A stretch of DNA of 61,785 bases, taken from a bacterium (GTDB taxonomy: Bacteria; UBA10199; JACPAL01; GCA-016699445). Shown one piece after another: positions 8,517-17,908 of this stretch. The stretch covers positions 1-61,785 of the forward strand of contig DATIGE010000006.1 in assembly GCA_035454885.1 (NCBI GenBank), read 5' to 3'. The notes under the pieces are model-generated. The model was not told where the DNA came from and made no database searches. It was given only the letters and a program-made list of their open reading frames with translations. Each line of letters opens with the position of its first letter. The first letter of the stretch is position 1. The translations under genes were made by a program, and so were the position numbers.

Positions 8517-9493
8517 GTCTGCGGGAAAAATCTTTTCAAGAGATCGTCCATCGTCACCAGGCCGATGACCTTCTGCATGCGGTCCTTCACGACACCCATG
8601 TGCACGCGGTAATGCTGGAATTTTTGGAAAACATGGTCGAGCGTCTCGTCCGGAGACACCTCCATGTGGGGCTTGAGGATGTCCCGCAGGGAAAAGACCT
8701 CCGCGTCCCGGCCGTCATGACGGTACCGAAGGAGCTCCTTGGCGTAGAGGACGCCGATGATCTGGTTCAGGTTCTTCTCATAGACGGGGATCCGGGAAAA
8801 CCTCTTCTCGCGGATGACCCGCAGGATCGCATCCAGCGTCGCCCCCGCCTCGATCGCGACGATCTGTTCCCTCTGGGTCATCACCTTGAAGAGTTTGTGC
8901 GCGGAAAAATCGAGGGCGTTCTGAATGAGCGTCCGCTCCAAGTCCGCCAGCGTCCCCTCCTGCTTGCCGTGTTCGAGAAGGCTTCGGAGCTCTTCCTCGA
9001 CGATCAAGCGCCGGCCTTTCTTGGGATCGCCGCCGAAGAGTCTTACGATCCCGTCAGCGATCTTGGTGAAAACGATCCGGAAGGGATAAACCACCCAGGC
9101 AAAGAGCAGGTACGGCACCACCAAAACCTGCGCCGCCAGCACCGGAATGCGGATCGAGAAATTTTTGGGCAGTATCTCCCCGAAAATGAGGATCACGACG
9201 GTCGTCACCGCCGTGGAGACGAGAAAGGCCGACCGCACCGGCATGCGCGTGAGGACGTCGTAGGCAAGGCTGCCGGCGATGATGGAGATGGCCACGTTGA
9301 CCAACTCGTTTCCGAAAAGGAGCGTCGTCAGGAGCTCGCGCGGTTTTTCGAGGACCCGGTGGATCAGCGTCGCGACACCCCCCGACTCCTTGAGGCGGAA
9401 GCGCTGCATGGGGCTGAGCGAAAAGAGGGCCGTCTCGAAGCCGGAGAAGGCGGCCGACATCGCCAGAAACAATATGAGGATGAGAACGCTCAT
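8510..9493 (-). CDS. CNNM/CBS membrane protein lacking CorC_HlyC domain
   Basis: This 327-residue paralogue of the next gene has a CNNM membrane region (about 1-185) with the FSGFETALFSLSPMQRFRL opening and a CBS pair (about 200-327) ending in VIGLVTMDDLLKRFF. It stops where the CorC_HlyC domain would begin, so it is the short form. Divalent-cation transport is the family expectation; the substrate is unknown. It starts 15 bases after thiL and overlaps the longer paralogue by 7 bases, which suggests the two may assemble or act together. Confidence 0.86.
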   Translation of the reverse strand: MSVLILILFLAMSAAFSGFETALFSLSPMQRFRLKESGGVATLIHRVLEKPRELLTTLLFGNELVNVAISIIAGSLAYDVLTRMPVRSAFLVSTAVTTVVILIFGEILPKNFSIRIPVLAAQVLVVPYLLFAWVVYPFRIVFTKIADGIVRLFGGDPKKGRRLIVEEELRSLLEHGKQEGTLADLERTLIQNALDFSAHKLFKVMTQREQIVAIEAGATLDAILRVIREKRFSRIPVYEKNLNQIIGVLYAKELLRYRHDGRDAEVFSLRDILKPHMEVSPDETLDHVFQKFQHYRVHMGVVKDRMQKVIGLVTMDDLLKRFFPQTW

Positions 9494-9508
9494 CGTGATG
9501 ACTTGATG

Positions 9509-10465
9509 TCAAAAGTGCCGGAAGCCGGAAAAGTCCCCCGTGAGGACGGTCCCGTCGCTCCGAACCCAGCGCAAGCCGCGGGACTTGGGGGTGATGATAC
9601 CGAGGTTCGTGATGGGAATTCCACTGATTTTCTTCGGGATTTTGACGCGGGGGGATGCGGCGAACAGGAGCTCGTAATCCTCGCCTCCGTTCAAGGCCAA
9701 TGCTAGCGGGTCTTCCCCCAGCCGGCGGGCGGCGGCCGCCAGACCCCGGACCGTTGGGATCGCGCCGACGTTCACCTCCGCCCCGACCCCCGAAGCCTCG
9801 AGGAGATGAGGCAAGTCGCCCGCCAATCCGTCCGAGAGGTCCATCAGGGCGGTGACGCCGGGCGTCCTCGCGAGGGCCGACCCGACCGTAATGCGGAGCG
9901 GCGGCCTCCGATGCCGCGCGATGAACGCGCCGAAGCCCCGTCTTCCCTTTTTCAGCGCGGCCAAACCGAGCGCCGAACCTCCGAGCGCGCCCGTCACGTA
10001 AAGACGGTCTCCGGCGCGCGCGCCGCTCCGGAGCAGGACACGCGGTCCGGCCTCCCCGATCAGGGCGACGTTCACAATGAGTTGCTTGGAGGCGTTGGTG
10101 TCTCCCCCCACGATGGAGACGCCGGTGCCGTCCCCGGCGAGTCTGAGCCCGTCAAAGAGCCGCTCCGCGTACCGGCCACGGGTTGCGCGGGGCAATCCCA
10201 ACGACACGAGGGCGAATCGCGGACTCCCTCCCATGGCGGCGACGTCCGAGAGGTTCACGCGCATGGCCTTGAAGCCGATGTCCTCGGGGGTCATAAAATC
10301 GCGGCGGAAATGAACGCCTTCGATCAGAAGGTCGGTCGTCAGCAGAATGGTTCTGTCTCCGACACGGACGGCCGCCGCGTCGTCCCCGGGACCGACGGCG
10401 ACACAGCGCCCTTTCGGCAACTTTGACGTTAGCCGGCTGATGAGCTGGAATTCATTGAGAGGCAT
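9509..10465 (-). CDS. thiL: Thiamine-monophosphate kinase
   Basis: This 318-residue enzyme phosphorylates thiamine monophosphate to thiamine pyrophosphate. The PurM/ThiL fold is recognisable from GPGDDAAAV, TTDLLIEGVHFRRDFMTPEDIG, NLSDVAAMGG, GGDTNAS and the late DLSDGLAGDLPHLLEASG and NGGEDYELLF segments. The ATG at 10465 (MPLNEFQLI) is preferred over an in-frame ATG at 10489, because the upstream lipoprotein gene ends at 10467 and ThiL proteins begin with this E-F-x-LI pattern. It is thus one base from the preceding stop, implying coupled translation. No other thi gene is in the window. Confidence 0.93.
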   Translation of the reverse strand: MPLNEFQLISRLTSKLPKGRCVAVGPGDDAAAVRVGDRTILLTTDLLIEGVHFRRDFMTPEDIGFKAMRVNLSDVAAMGGSPRFALVSLGLPRATRGRYAERLFDGLRLAGDGTGVSIVGGDTNASKQLIVNVALIGEAGPRVLLRSGARAGDRLYVTGALGGSALGLAALKKGRRGFGAFIARHRRPPLRITVGSALARTPGVTALMDLSDGLAGDLPHLLEASGVGAEVNVGAIPTVRGLAAAARRLGEDPLALALNGGEDYELLFAASPRVKIPKKISGIPITNLGIITPKSRGLRWVRSDGTVLTGDFSGFRHF

Positions 10466-10466
10466 C

Positions 10467-12449
10467 TCACGGCACTTCCCGGATTTCACCCTGTTGAACG
10501 GTCAGGATCGAGAGGCGCCGGCGCGCGTCGCCTTCATTGTCGAAGGAAATGCTGCCGGTGACCCCGGCGAAGTTCCGCTTCTTGGAGAGGGCCGCCTGCA
10601 GGGCCGAACGGTCCGCGGACGGATTGTCGCGCAACACTTCGCCCGCGAGCCTCATCGTGTCGTAGGCGTAGGCCTCCAGGATCGTCGGTTCGAAGCCGTA
10701 GGCGCCCTGGAAGGTCGCGACGAAGTCGCGGACGCCGAAGCTCGAACTCTTGGCGTAGAATCCGTTCACGTACACGGCGCCTTCGAGGGCCTCGGCGCCG
10801 GCGTTCAAGAGGCCCGGATGGTCCCAGCCGGCGCCTCCGAGGAGCTTGATGCCTTCGATGCCCGTGATCTTCATGGCGGCGACGACATCCGGGATCTTGC
10901 GGTAGACGTCGGGGACGAACAGGGCCTCGAACGCGACGGGGGCGTCCGGCGACTGTTCCGGGCTGGACGACTTGAGCGTCCTCAAGGCGTCGCTGAAATT
11001 GCGGGACTCCGGGGGATAAGACGCCTGGGCCACCAACTTTCCGCCGCAACGGCTCACTTCCTCCTCGAACGCCCTCTTGTACTCCTGGCCCGCCGGCCCG
11101 TCCGGGTAAAGGATGGCGTATTTTTTGTATTTCTTGGCTCCGCAGGCGTAATCCACGAGGCTCGCGACCTGGTCGGCCACGGTGAGAAAGTTGCGGAAGA
11201 CGTAGAGCCCCTGCCGGGCGACATCCGCCTTCTGCGAAAGGGTGACCAGCGGCATTTGCGCCGACTCGGCGGCGGCGGCGGCCTGATCCACTTCCACCTG
11301 TGCGAGCGGGCCGATCACCAACCGGACGGCCGGATCGGCCGCAAACTCGGAGATGATTTTGGCCGAAACCTTCGGGTCGCCCTGGGTGTCGCGAACGATC
11401 AGGTTCAGCCTCAAGTCCCCCCGACATGGGGCGAACACGCCGGCCCCGCATTCGAGCCCGTGCAGGACCGACTCGCCGTAGACGGCGTACTTTCCGGTGA
11501 GCGGCAACAGGACGCCCACGGCGCCGCGACGATCTTCGGGGGGGAGGGGCCCCACCCCCTGCCCGCGCTTCTCCAGCTCGGCCAACAGAGCCCGGGCATC
11601 GGCCATGAACTCACCCTTGGGGTCGCCCTGTGCGTACGCTAAAGCCCACACGCCCGCGCGGGCGTAGTCGCCCTTTTGGTCATAAAGACGGGCGAGCTTC
11701 CACGCCAGGTAACCTCCGGACGTCTTGCCCTCGAAGCGTTTCCAAAGCCCTTTCAATTTGGACGGATTGCCGAGATCACCCTCGTCCGTATCGGACGCGA
11801 TCCACGCGCGCAGCTCATCCCTCGCCGTCTTCTGGCCCACGACCCAATTGAGGTCGCCCACCTTAGATTCGCCAGGCTGGAGCCCCTCGTAGGCATCAAT
11901 CGCCTCCAAGTAGCCCTGTTTTTCCTGAAAGGCATCGCCGGCCTTCTTGGCCGTCGTCACGCGCAAGGAGGCCGCGCGGACGGCCACCCGCCGGTCTGTG
12001 TTCTGCGGCGGGATCCGGTCCAGCGCGTCGAACACCTTCGCCGGCTCCTCGAGGTAGGAGTGCGCCACCGCCTGCTTGTAGATCGCGTACGCGCCCCACT
12101 CGGGATGGACTCCCCGCTCGCGCGACTTCTTGTAACGGGCGATCGCCCCCGGATAGTCCTTTTCGGTGAAGGCGATCTCGCCGAGGCGAAAGTGGGCCTT
12201 CGGCGTGAGGGCGTTGTAGGGGAATTGGTCGATGTACGCCGCGAAGGCCGTCTTGGCCTCGTCGACCTTTCGGGCGAGATAGAGTTTTTCCGCCTCCTGG
12301 AAACTTTTCTCCATCTCGGGCGTCTTCGTGAGCCGGCTCAAGCCGGACGCGCCGGGCTTTCCACCCCCGCCGCCGGTCGCGCATCCGGAGACCCACAGGA
12401 AGACGGCAAGCATCATGCACACCGGCAAGACGCGGGCCTGACGGTTCAC
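10467..12449 (-). CDS. LpoA-like lipoprotein: TPR region plus periplasmic-binding fold
   Basis: This 660-residue lipoprotein starts at a GTG with an AAGGAG Shine-Dalgarno 5 bases upstream; the GTGA overlaps the grpE stop. The signal peptide ends in a VSGC lipobox. Residues about 45-300 are helical and TPR-like (YdfG/BamD-style repeats on KPGASG to the PKGEFMADARALL region). Residues about 320-660 form a type I periplasmic-binding fold (VGVLLPLTGKYAVYGES, RLVIGPLAQVEV) like LpoA and branched-chain amino-acid binding proteins. This domain order is that of penicillin-binding-protein activators, so an outer-membrane lipoprotein acting in peptidoglycan synthesis is likely. An open frame continues upstream to 13103, but that part overlaps grpE and is rejected. 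Confidence 0.82.
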   Translation of the reverse strand: MNRQARVLPVCMMLAVFLWVSGCATGGGGGKPGASGLSRLTKTPEMEKSFQEAEKLYLARKVDEAKTAFAAYIDQFPYNALTPKAHFRLGEIAFTEKDYPGAIARYKKSRERGVHPEWGAYAIYKQAVAHSYLEEPAKVFDALDRIPPQNTDRRVAVRAASLRVTTAKKAGDAFQEKQGYLEAIDAYEGLQPGESKVGDLNWVVGQKTARDELRAWIASDTDEGDLGNPSKLKGLWKRFEGKTSGGYLAWKLARLYDQKGDYARAGVWALAYAQGDPKGEFMADARALLAELEKRGQGVGPLPPEDRRGAVGVLLPLTGKYAVYGESVLHGLECGAGVFAPCRGDLRLNLIVRDTQGDPKVSAKIISEFAADPAVRLVIGPLAQVEVDQAAAAAESAQMPLVTLSQKADVARQGLYVFRNFLTVADQVASLVDYACGAKKYKKYAILYPDGPAGQEYKRAFEEEVSRCGGKLVAQASYPPESRNFSDALRTLKSSSPEQSPDAPVAFEALFVPDVYRKIPDVVAAMKITGIEGIKLLGGAGWDHPGLLNAGAEALEGAVYVNGFYAKSSSFGVRDFVATFQGAYGFEPTILEAYAYDTMRLAGEVLRDNPSADRSALQAALSKKRNFAGVTGSISFDNEGDARRRLSILTVQQGEIREVP

Positions 12450-13006
12450 GTTTTCTCCTTGGAGGAGGCGGAGGCGACCGTCACGCGGGCGGCACGCAGA
12501 AGGCGGCCGTTCAGGAGATAGCCTTTTTGGTAGACGCGCACGACCGATCCGGGCGCGTATTCCAGACTCTCCTCCTGCTGAATGGCCTCGTGAAAGGCGG
12601 GATTGAACGGCTCCCCGAGGGCCCGGACCTCTTCCACGCCGCACTTTTTCAAAAAATGTTGGAGATGCTTGAGCGTCAGTTGAACGCCGTCGCGGAGCGT
12701 CTTGAACTCCGGAGAGGCCTGCGTCTCGTTCGAGTGCGAAAGCGCGAGCTCCAGATGATCCTTCACATCCAGGAGTTCCCGGAGCAGGTGCTCGCTCGTC
12801 GCCTGGCGGACCTCCTCCTTCTCCTTGGCCACGCGTTTCCGGTAATTCTCGAAGTCGGCGTACGTGCGGAGGTACTTCCCCTCCAGCTCCTTCACCTTGG
12901 CCTCGAGGGCGCTTTTGGCCCCGTCCACATCGTCTTCGGGGACGGTCTGCGTGATCTCGTCTTCCACACCCTCTTCGGATTTTTTCTTGCTGACGTCTTC
13001 GTTCAT
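12446..13006 (-). CDS. grpE: Nucleotide exchange factor GrpE
   Basis: This 186-residue protein is the GrpE cochaperone, which drives ADP release from DnaK. It has an acidic disordered N-terminus, a long coiled coil (about 30-110, with ADFENYRKRVAKEKEE) and the C-terminal beta domain with the FNPAFHEAIQQ and VVRVYQKGYLLNGRLLRAARVTV signature. It is the first gene of the minus-strand run. DnaK and DnaJ are not adjacent, which is less usual for grpE. The 3' end overlaps the GTG of the lipoprotein gene by 4 bases. Confidence 0.95.
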   Translation of the reverse strand: MNEDVSKKKSEEGVEDEITQTVPEDDVDGAKSALEAKVKELEGKYLRTYADFENYRKRVAKEKEEVRQATSEHLLRELLDVKDHLELALSHSNETQASPEFKTLRDGVQLTLKHLQHFLKKCGVEEVRALGEPFNPAFHEAIQQEESLEYAPGSVVRVYQKGYLLNGRLLRAARVTVASASSKEKT

Positions 13007-13029
13007 AAAGTTTTTTTAAGGGGCGGTGA

Positions 13030-13059
13030 AATATAGATAAAGACCTCTGACAAGGGCAA
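13030..13059 (-). promoter_or_regulatory. Probable sigma-70-type promoter for grpE
   Basis: On the minus strand a TTGCCC -35-like box (13059-13054) and a TATATT -10-like box (13035-13030) are 18 bases apart. The predicted start falls about 17 bases before the grpE ATG. The -35 matches 4 of 6 consensus bases and the -10 5 of 6. No sigma-32-type CTTGAA/CCCCAT pair was seen. This is the only promoter candidate I find for the long minus-strand gene run. Confidence 0.4.
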
Positions 13060-13179
13060 CAGGAGATTTGAAGTGACGCGCCGCAGCGGCAACTAATTAG
13101 CAACCTGCCTCAGGCCTCTTCGAAGACCGGGGCAAGAGATCAACGACAACCGAATATCACAAGCCCCAAGGAGGCGAGT

Positions 13180-16100
13180 ATGAAGAAGACATGGGCGATC
13201 CTTTTTCTGCTCATCATGACGGCGGTTACCGCCTTCATGGCCGGTGACGCCGATGCATTTCTTTGCGTCGAGCCGGTGCACCCCGCGTTGGAGTTCAGTC
13301 CGCCGGGACTGGATTTCGGAGCGGTCCCCATCAACGGCTCCAAGTCAATGGGGCTCACCGTCACTTACCACAGCCAACGCTACTACGAGGGCAGCCTCTG
13401 CGTTTGCCGGTGCACCAATCCGGCCAGCGCCTCCGTAACGCTCTCGCTGCCGGCCGGCTCGCCGTTTACCGTGGACTCGACGTCCTTCACCCTCTCCGAG
13501 GAACAGTCGAAGACCGTTCAGGTCACTTACCATCCGACGGGCGCCGAGGGCATCCATACGGCGGACCTCACGGCCTCATTTTCGGCCGGCCCGCAGACCT
13601 TTGCGGCGAATCTGGTCGGCGCCGGATTCGTCGGGCAATCCAACCTGAACATCAGCGTGACCAGCTGGGATTTCGGTAACACGGAGATCGGCGTCGCCAA
13701 GTCCAAGGGGATCTTCATCCAGAACGAGGGATCCGCCCAACTTCTCGGCACGCTCTCGACCGCGTCGCCCTTCGGCGTCTCCTCCAGTTCCTTCTCGGTC
13801 GCGCCCGGATCCAACTACACCTTCTTTGTTTCGTTTCTGCCCGCCTCCCCGGGGCCGGCGTCGGGCGTCTTGAACGTCTCGAGCAACGACCCGGACGCCC
13901 CAGCGTTGGCCATCGCCCTGACCGGCAACGGGGTTCAACAGTACCTCGGGATTTCCACAGACAGCCTCGACTTCGGGACGATTCCGGCCGGCGAGAGCCT
14001 GACGAAGTTCGTTCGTGTCACCAATCTGGCCTGCACCTCGTGCGGCGACCCGTTCATCCTCAACCTGAGCAATTTCGGCGTGAACGGGGGATTCATCGTC
14101 ACGCCGCCGGCGGACGTTTCGCTCGCCGCCGGCGAATCCGCCGTCATCGGGGTCACGTTCGCGCCCTCAGGGAGCGGATCCAAATCGGGCAAACTCAGCT
14201 TCAGCACGAACGATCCGTTGAACGCGAATCTCCAAGTCGATCTCTCCGGCATTGCCGTCAATTCCAACCTGGACCCGTCTCTGCTCAGCATCGATTTCGG
14301 CGATTCGCATCTGGGCGCGACCAAGACGCGCACCTTCTCCATCCGGAACAAGGGCCTCTCGACGCTGACGATCTCCGGCATCTCCGCGCCCTCGTCCCGC
14401 CTCACCGTGGTCCCCTCCTCCGCCTCGATCGCGGCGGGCGCAACCCAAAGCTTCGAGGCCCGGTACACTCCGACATCTTTAAGCGCCACGACTCTCCCGA
14501 ACGAGGTCTTGAACGGCCAGCTGACGGTCTCAAGCAATGACCTCGGCTTGCCATCGATGAAGATCGACGTGGCCGGCCGGGGTGTCTCGCCCGTGATGAG
14601 CGTGACGCCGTTGGACGGCGCGCTCGCCGGCTCGCAGATCGACCTGGGAACACTCTACGCGGGAGACGTGGGGTTGTTCCGCCTCCACGCCACCAACACC
14701 GGAAACGAGCCCCTGACGATCGCGGGCGCGACGACGTCGCTCAGCCTCCTTTCGGCCCAGGGATTGCCGCTCACGGTGGCCCCTCAGTCCACGGCGACGT
14801 TCTACGCTCGCTACGCGCCCGCCGCAGAGGGATCTCACTCTGCCGGCTGGACGATCGCCTCCAACGACTTTTTTCAACCGTCGGCCGCTCTCGCTCTCAA
14901 GGCCACGGCCGTCTCGTCCCTGGACCTCGCCGCCGACCGCCTGGAGATCACACAGGGCATCCAGGACCCGGACAACAGTCTCCCTCTCCTCGCGGGCAAG
15001 AGGACGGTCGTGCGGACGTTCGTCGCATCGACGATCCGAGGCGTCGCGAACACCTCCAATACCATCCGTCGTGTCGACGGCGTCCTGCACGTCCTGAAAA
15101 ACGGATCGGAGGTGCCGGGCTCGCCACTGGCCTCCCAGAACGGCCCGATCTCCGTGGTCCCGTCCCCCGACCGCAAGGTCTCCGACGCGACGCTCAACTT
15201 CGCGGTGCCCGAATCTTTCGTGAAGGGAACGGAGTCCGACCGGTGGACCTTCCGCGCGGACATCAACCCCGCCGCGGGGGGACGCGTGGAACGATTGATG
15301 GAGTCCGCTTACGGCAATAACGTCGTCTCCGAGGAGCTGTCCCTCTACGAGAACTACAAGCCCGTCGTGCATTACTTTCCCCTCACGTTCGTGGACGGCA
15401 GCAACCATGTCCTCTACGCCCTGCCCAATGAGACGCGCATGGCCGAGGGGGCGAATCTCCTAAAAAAAATCTTTCCGGTCTCGGGCCTGACTTACGTCCG
15501 CCGCAATCCCATCGCGCTGCGCGAAGGCTGGGGGAATGACAAGTGGTTCCAGGCCCTCTTCTTCGCCGCCCACCTAGGCAACCAGCCCGTGCCGGACCGC
15601 GTCTACGGCTGGCTTCCGGAGAGTTTCAACGGCGGGCGCGCGGAGGACATTCCCGGACGCGTCGCCTACGGAGGCGGTCTCGCGTCGCCGGTGGTCGGCC
15701 AGGAGACGTTCGCCCACGAGATGGGCCACACCTACGGCCTCTGCCACACGCATTACGTGGAACGCTACGGCGGGAGCGGAGACCGTTGTTTCGCGACCTT
15801 GGACGGCGAGAACTACGACGACGGCCACGCCATCCAATTCAGCGCCATCACGGAGGTCGGCTTCGACGCCGATTCGCTCCGGACGGTCGCCCCCATCGCG
15901 TGGTCGGCCTACGGTTCCTGCTGCGCGGACGTGACCTGCGACAACGGGCTCACCTACACGGACTGCACGGGGGCCGTTCAGGAAGGCTGTCACACCAGCC
16001 AATGCGTCGCGGTCACCTGCGGCGACGGCTCCGGCTTCACCGACTGCGCGAACCAAAGCGTCCCCGCCGGCTGCGTCGGAAAGATCACCAAGTCCTGCTC

Positions 16101-17907
16101 GTCCTCCGGCGCCATCGACGTCATGGCCTACCGGCAGAACTCCGGCCAGTCCCGATGGATCCACCCGCAGCGCTATCAATACCTCTTTCAGAGGCTCCGG
16201 AGCCGCGCGGCCGACCCCAGCAACAGCCGCGGCTGCGGCAACCTCAAGAGCTGCGCGGCGACGGAAAGCCGGCCGTCGCTCCTCATCGCGGGCCAGATCA
16301 CGTCGGACGGCTCCGCCGGCATGTCTCCTCTCTACTCGTCGTCTTCCATACCGGACCTCCCGGACGACGGCGCCGCCGGCTCGACGCCCTACACGCTCCG
16401 CCTGATCGACGCGGCCGGGGCCGCCCTGATGGACTATCCCCTCCGGTCGGGGCAGGCCTCCGCCCTGGAGGATGCCGACCAGCCGGGCCCGGGCGGCCTC
16501 GCGTTCTCGCTCGTGGTCCCCGAGCTCGACGGCTTGGGCGGCGTCCAGCTTCTAAACGGGGACGACGTTCTCACCGAGCGCCGGCGGTCCGCCCACGCCC
16601 CCGCCGTCACGGTCACCTCTCCCACGGGCGGCGAGTTGATGGATGGCGTCCTTGCCGCCGCATGGAACGCATCGGACGAGGACGGCGACGCGCTCACCTA
16701 CTCGGTCCTCTATAGCGCCGACGGCGGCGCGAGCTTCCGCGTGTTGGGAGTTGATCTGACCGACGTCTCGATCGCCTACGACGCCTCGCGCCTCCCCGGA
16801 GGCAAAGAGGCCTTCGTCCGCGTGATCGCAAGCGACGGTTTTCTCACGACGTCCGCCGATTCGCCCCCGTTCGCGGTCGGCGGCAAACCTCCCCAACTGA
16901 CGATTTTGTCGCCCGCCGACGGTGAGACGGTCCTCGCGGGAGCGGCGGTCGTCTTAAGCGTCGAAGCCAGCGATCTGGAGGACGGCGTCCTGACGGGATC
17001 ATCGATCCATTGGACATCCGACACGGCGGGAGACTTGGGCTTCGGCAATCCCCTGACGGCCAATCTCACGGCCGGCCCCCATCGGATCACGGCCCTGGCC
17101 GCCGATTCCAATGGCGACGAAACCGTCGCCACGGTCTCCGTACTCGTCGCCGACGGCGCGCACGCACCGCGCGCGGACGCCGGTCCGGATCAGACGGTGG
17201 ATGAAAAATCATCCATCACCCTGGATGCCTCAACATCCTCCGATCCGGACGAGGGCGACGTCTTGAGCTACTCGTGGACCCAGGTATCCGGGCCGCCGGT
17301 CGCCCTCGGCGGCGCGAACACCGCGCAGGCGACGTTCACGGCCCCTTCCGTCGCATCGGACAAATCCCTCCAATTCGAAGTGGAGGTGACGGATGCCGAC
17401 GGAAACACGGCGACGGATCGCGTGACCGCCGTCGTCAAGAACGTTGCGTTTCCATCCCTAATTCTCTCGACAAAGGAAATCGATTTTGGCACGGTCGCGG
17501 TGGGGGAACGAGCCGCCGCCGCTTTCACGATCACCAACGGCGGAAAAGAAACGCTGACCATCAAGGGGATGGAAACAAGCCGGACCGCGTTTTCGGCCGA
17601 CCCCACCACGGCCACCTTGGAACCCGGACAATCGCTCGACATTCATCTGACCTTCCGGCCCGCGGAAGAGGCCGTGTACGCGTCCAACCTCTACGTGCGG
17701 AGCGACACCGCGGCCGGAGCGCTCTCCCGCATCGTTCTGAAGGGAACGACCAACCGCCCCAAGTCGGCTTGGAACGACAACGGCGCCGGCGCGAGCCTCC
17801 TGCCCCAAGCAGACGACGGAACCGGGGACGTTTCATTCTCGCCGGACCTCTCTCCCGGAGCAGGCAGCTCCGCCGGCGGATGCAGCCTGCTTGGAGGGGG
17901 ATTTTGA
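13180..17907 (+). CDS. Secreted metzincin metalloprotease with ASH and PKD domains
   Basis: This 1575-residue protein has a Sec signal peptide (residues 1-27). About five choice-of-anchor D/ASH (HYDIN-like) beta-sandwich repeats follow (about 35-590), recognised by recurring LDFG-x-V-x-x-G openings. A protease domain contains the full metzincin zinc motif HExxHxxGxxH (H846, E847, H850, G853, H856) and a likely Met-turn DVMAY about 145 residues later, with a Cys-rich insert between. Two Ig/cadherin-like segments, a PKD-like domain (about 1328-1425) and a last ASH domain (about 1428-1535) complete it. The C-terminus is short, GGCSLLGGGF, and may be a surface-sorting tail. The start has an AAGGAGG Shine-Dalgarno. 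It is probably cotranscribed with the next lipoprotein gene. Confidence 0.85.
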   Translation: MKKTWAILFLLIMTAVTAFMAGDADAFLCVEPVHPALEFSPPGLDFGAVPINGSKSMGLTVTYHSQRYYEGSLCVCRCTNPASASVTLSLPAGSPFTVDSTSFTLSEEQSKTVQVTYHPTGAEGIHTADLTASFSAGPQTFAANLVGAGFVGQSNLNISVTSWDFGNTEIGVAKSKGIFIQNEGSAQLLGTLSTASPFGVSSSSFSVAPGSNYTFFVSFLPASPGPASGVLNVSSNDPDAPALAIALTGNGVQQYLGISTDSLDFGTIPAGESLTKFVRVTNLACTSCGDPFILNLSNFGVNGGFIVTPPADVSLAAGESAVIGVTFAPSGSGSKSGKLSFSTNDPLNANLQVDLSGIAVNSNLDPSLLSIDFGDSHLGATKTRTFSIRNKGLSTLTISGISAPSSRLTVVPSSASIAAGATQSFEARYTPTSLSATTLPNEVLNGQLTVSSNDLGLPSMKIDVAGRGVSPVMSVTPLDGALAGSQIDLGTLYAGDVGLFRLHATNTGNEPLTIAGATTSLSLLSAQGLPLTVAPQSTATFYARYAPAAEGSHSAGWTIASNDFFQPSAALALKATAVSSLDLAADRLEITQGIQDPDNSLPLLAGKRTVVRTFVASTIRGVANTSNTIRRVDGVLHVLKNGSEVPGSPLASQNGPISVVPSPDRKVSDATLNFAVPESFVKGTESDRWTFRADINPAAGGRVERLMESAYGNNVVSEELSLYENYKPVVHYFPLTFVDGSNHVLYALPNETRMAEGANLLKKIFPVSGLTYVRRNPIALREGWGNDKWFQALFFAAHLGNQPVPDRVYGWLPESFNGGRAEDIPGRVAYGGGLASPVVGQETFAHEMGHTYGLCHTHYVERYGGSGDRCFATLDGENYDDGHAIQFSAITEVGFDADSLRTVAPIAWSAYGSCCADVTCDNGLTYTDCTGAVQEGCHTSQCVAVTCGDGSGFTDCANQSVPAGCVGKITKSCSSSGAIDVMAYRQNSGQSRWIHPQRYQYLFQRLRSRAADPSNSRGCGNLKSCAATESRPSLLIAGQITSDGSAGMSPLYSSSSIPDLPDDGAAGSTPYTLRLIDAAGAALMDYPLRSGQASALEDADQPGPGGLAFSLVVPELDGLGGVQLLNGDDVLTERRRSAHAPAVTVTSPTGGELMDGVLAAAWNASDEDGDALTYSVLYSADGGASFRVLGVDLTDVSIAYDASRLPGGKEAFVRVIASDGFLTTSADSPPFAVGGKPPQLTILSPADGETVLAGAAVVLSVEASDLEDGVLTGSSIHWTSDTAGDLGFGNPLTANLTAGPHRITALAADSNGDETVATVSVLVADGAHAPRADAGPDQTVDEKSSITLDASTSSDPDEGDVLSYSWTQVSGPPVALGGANTAQATFTAPSVASDKSLQFEVEVTDADGNTATDRVTAVVKNVAFPSLILSTKEIDFGTVAVGERAAAAFTITNGGKETLTIKGMETSRTAFSADPTTATLEPGQSLDIHLTFRPAEEAVYASNLYVRSDTAAGALSRIVLKGTTNRPKSAWNDNGAGASLLPQADDGTGDVSFSPDLSPGAGSSAGGCSLLGGGF

Positions 17908-17908
17908 T

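Noticed and set aside
12450-13103. Open frame extending the LpoA-like gene upstream to give 878 residues
   Set aside because: It lies over grpE in another frame, the extra sequence is Arg-rich shadow peptide, and the GTG at 12449 has a perfect Shine-Dalgarno and signal peptide.
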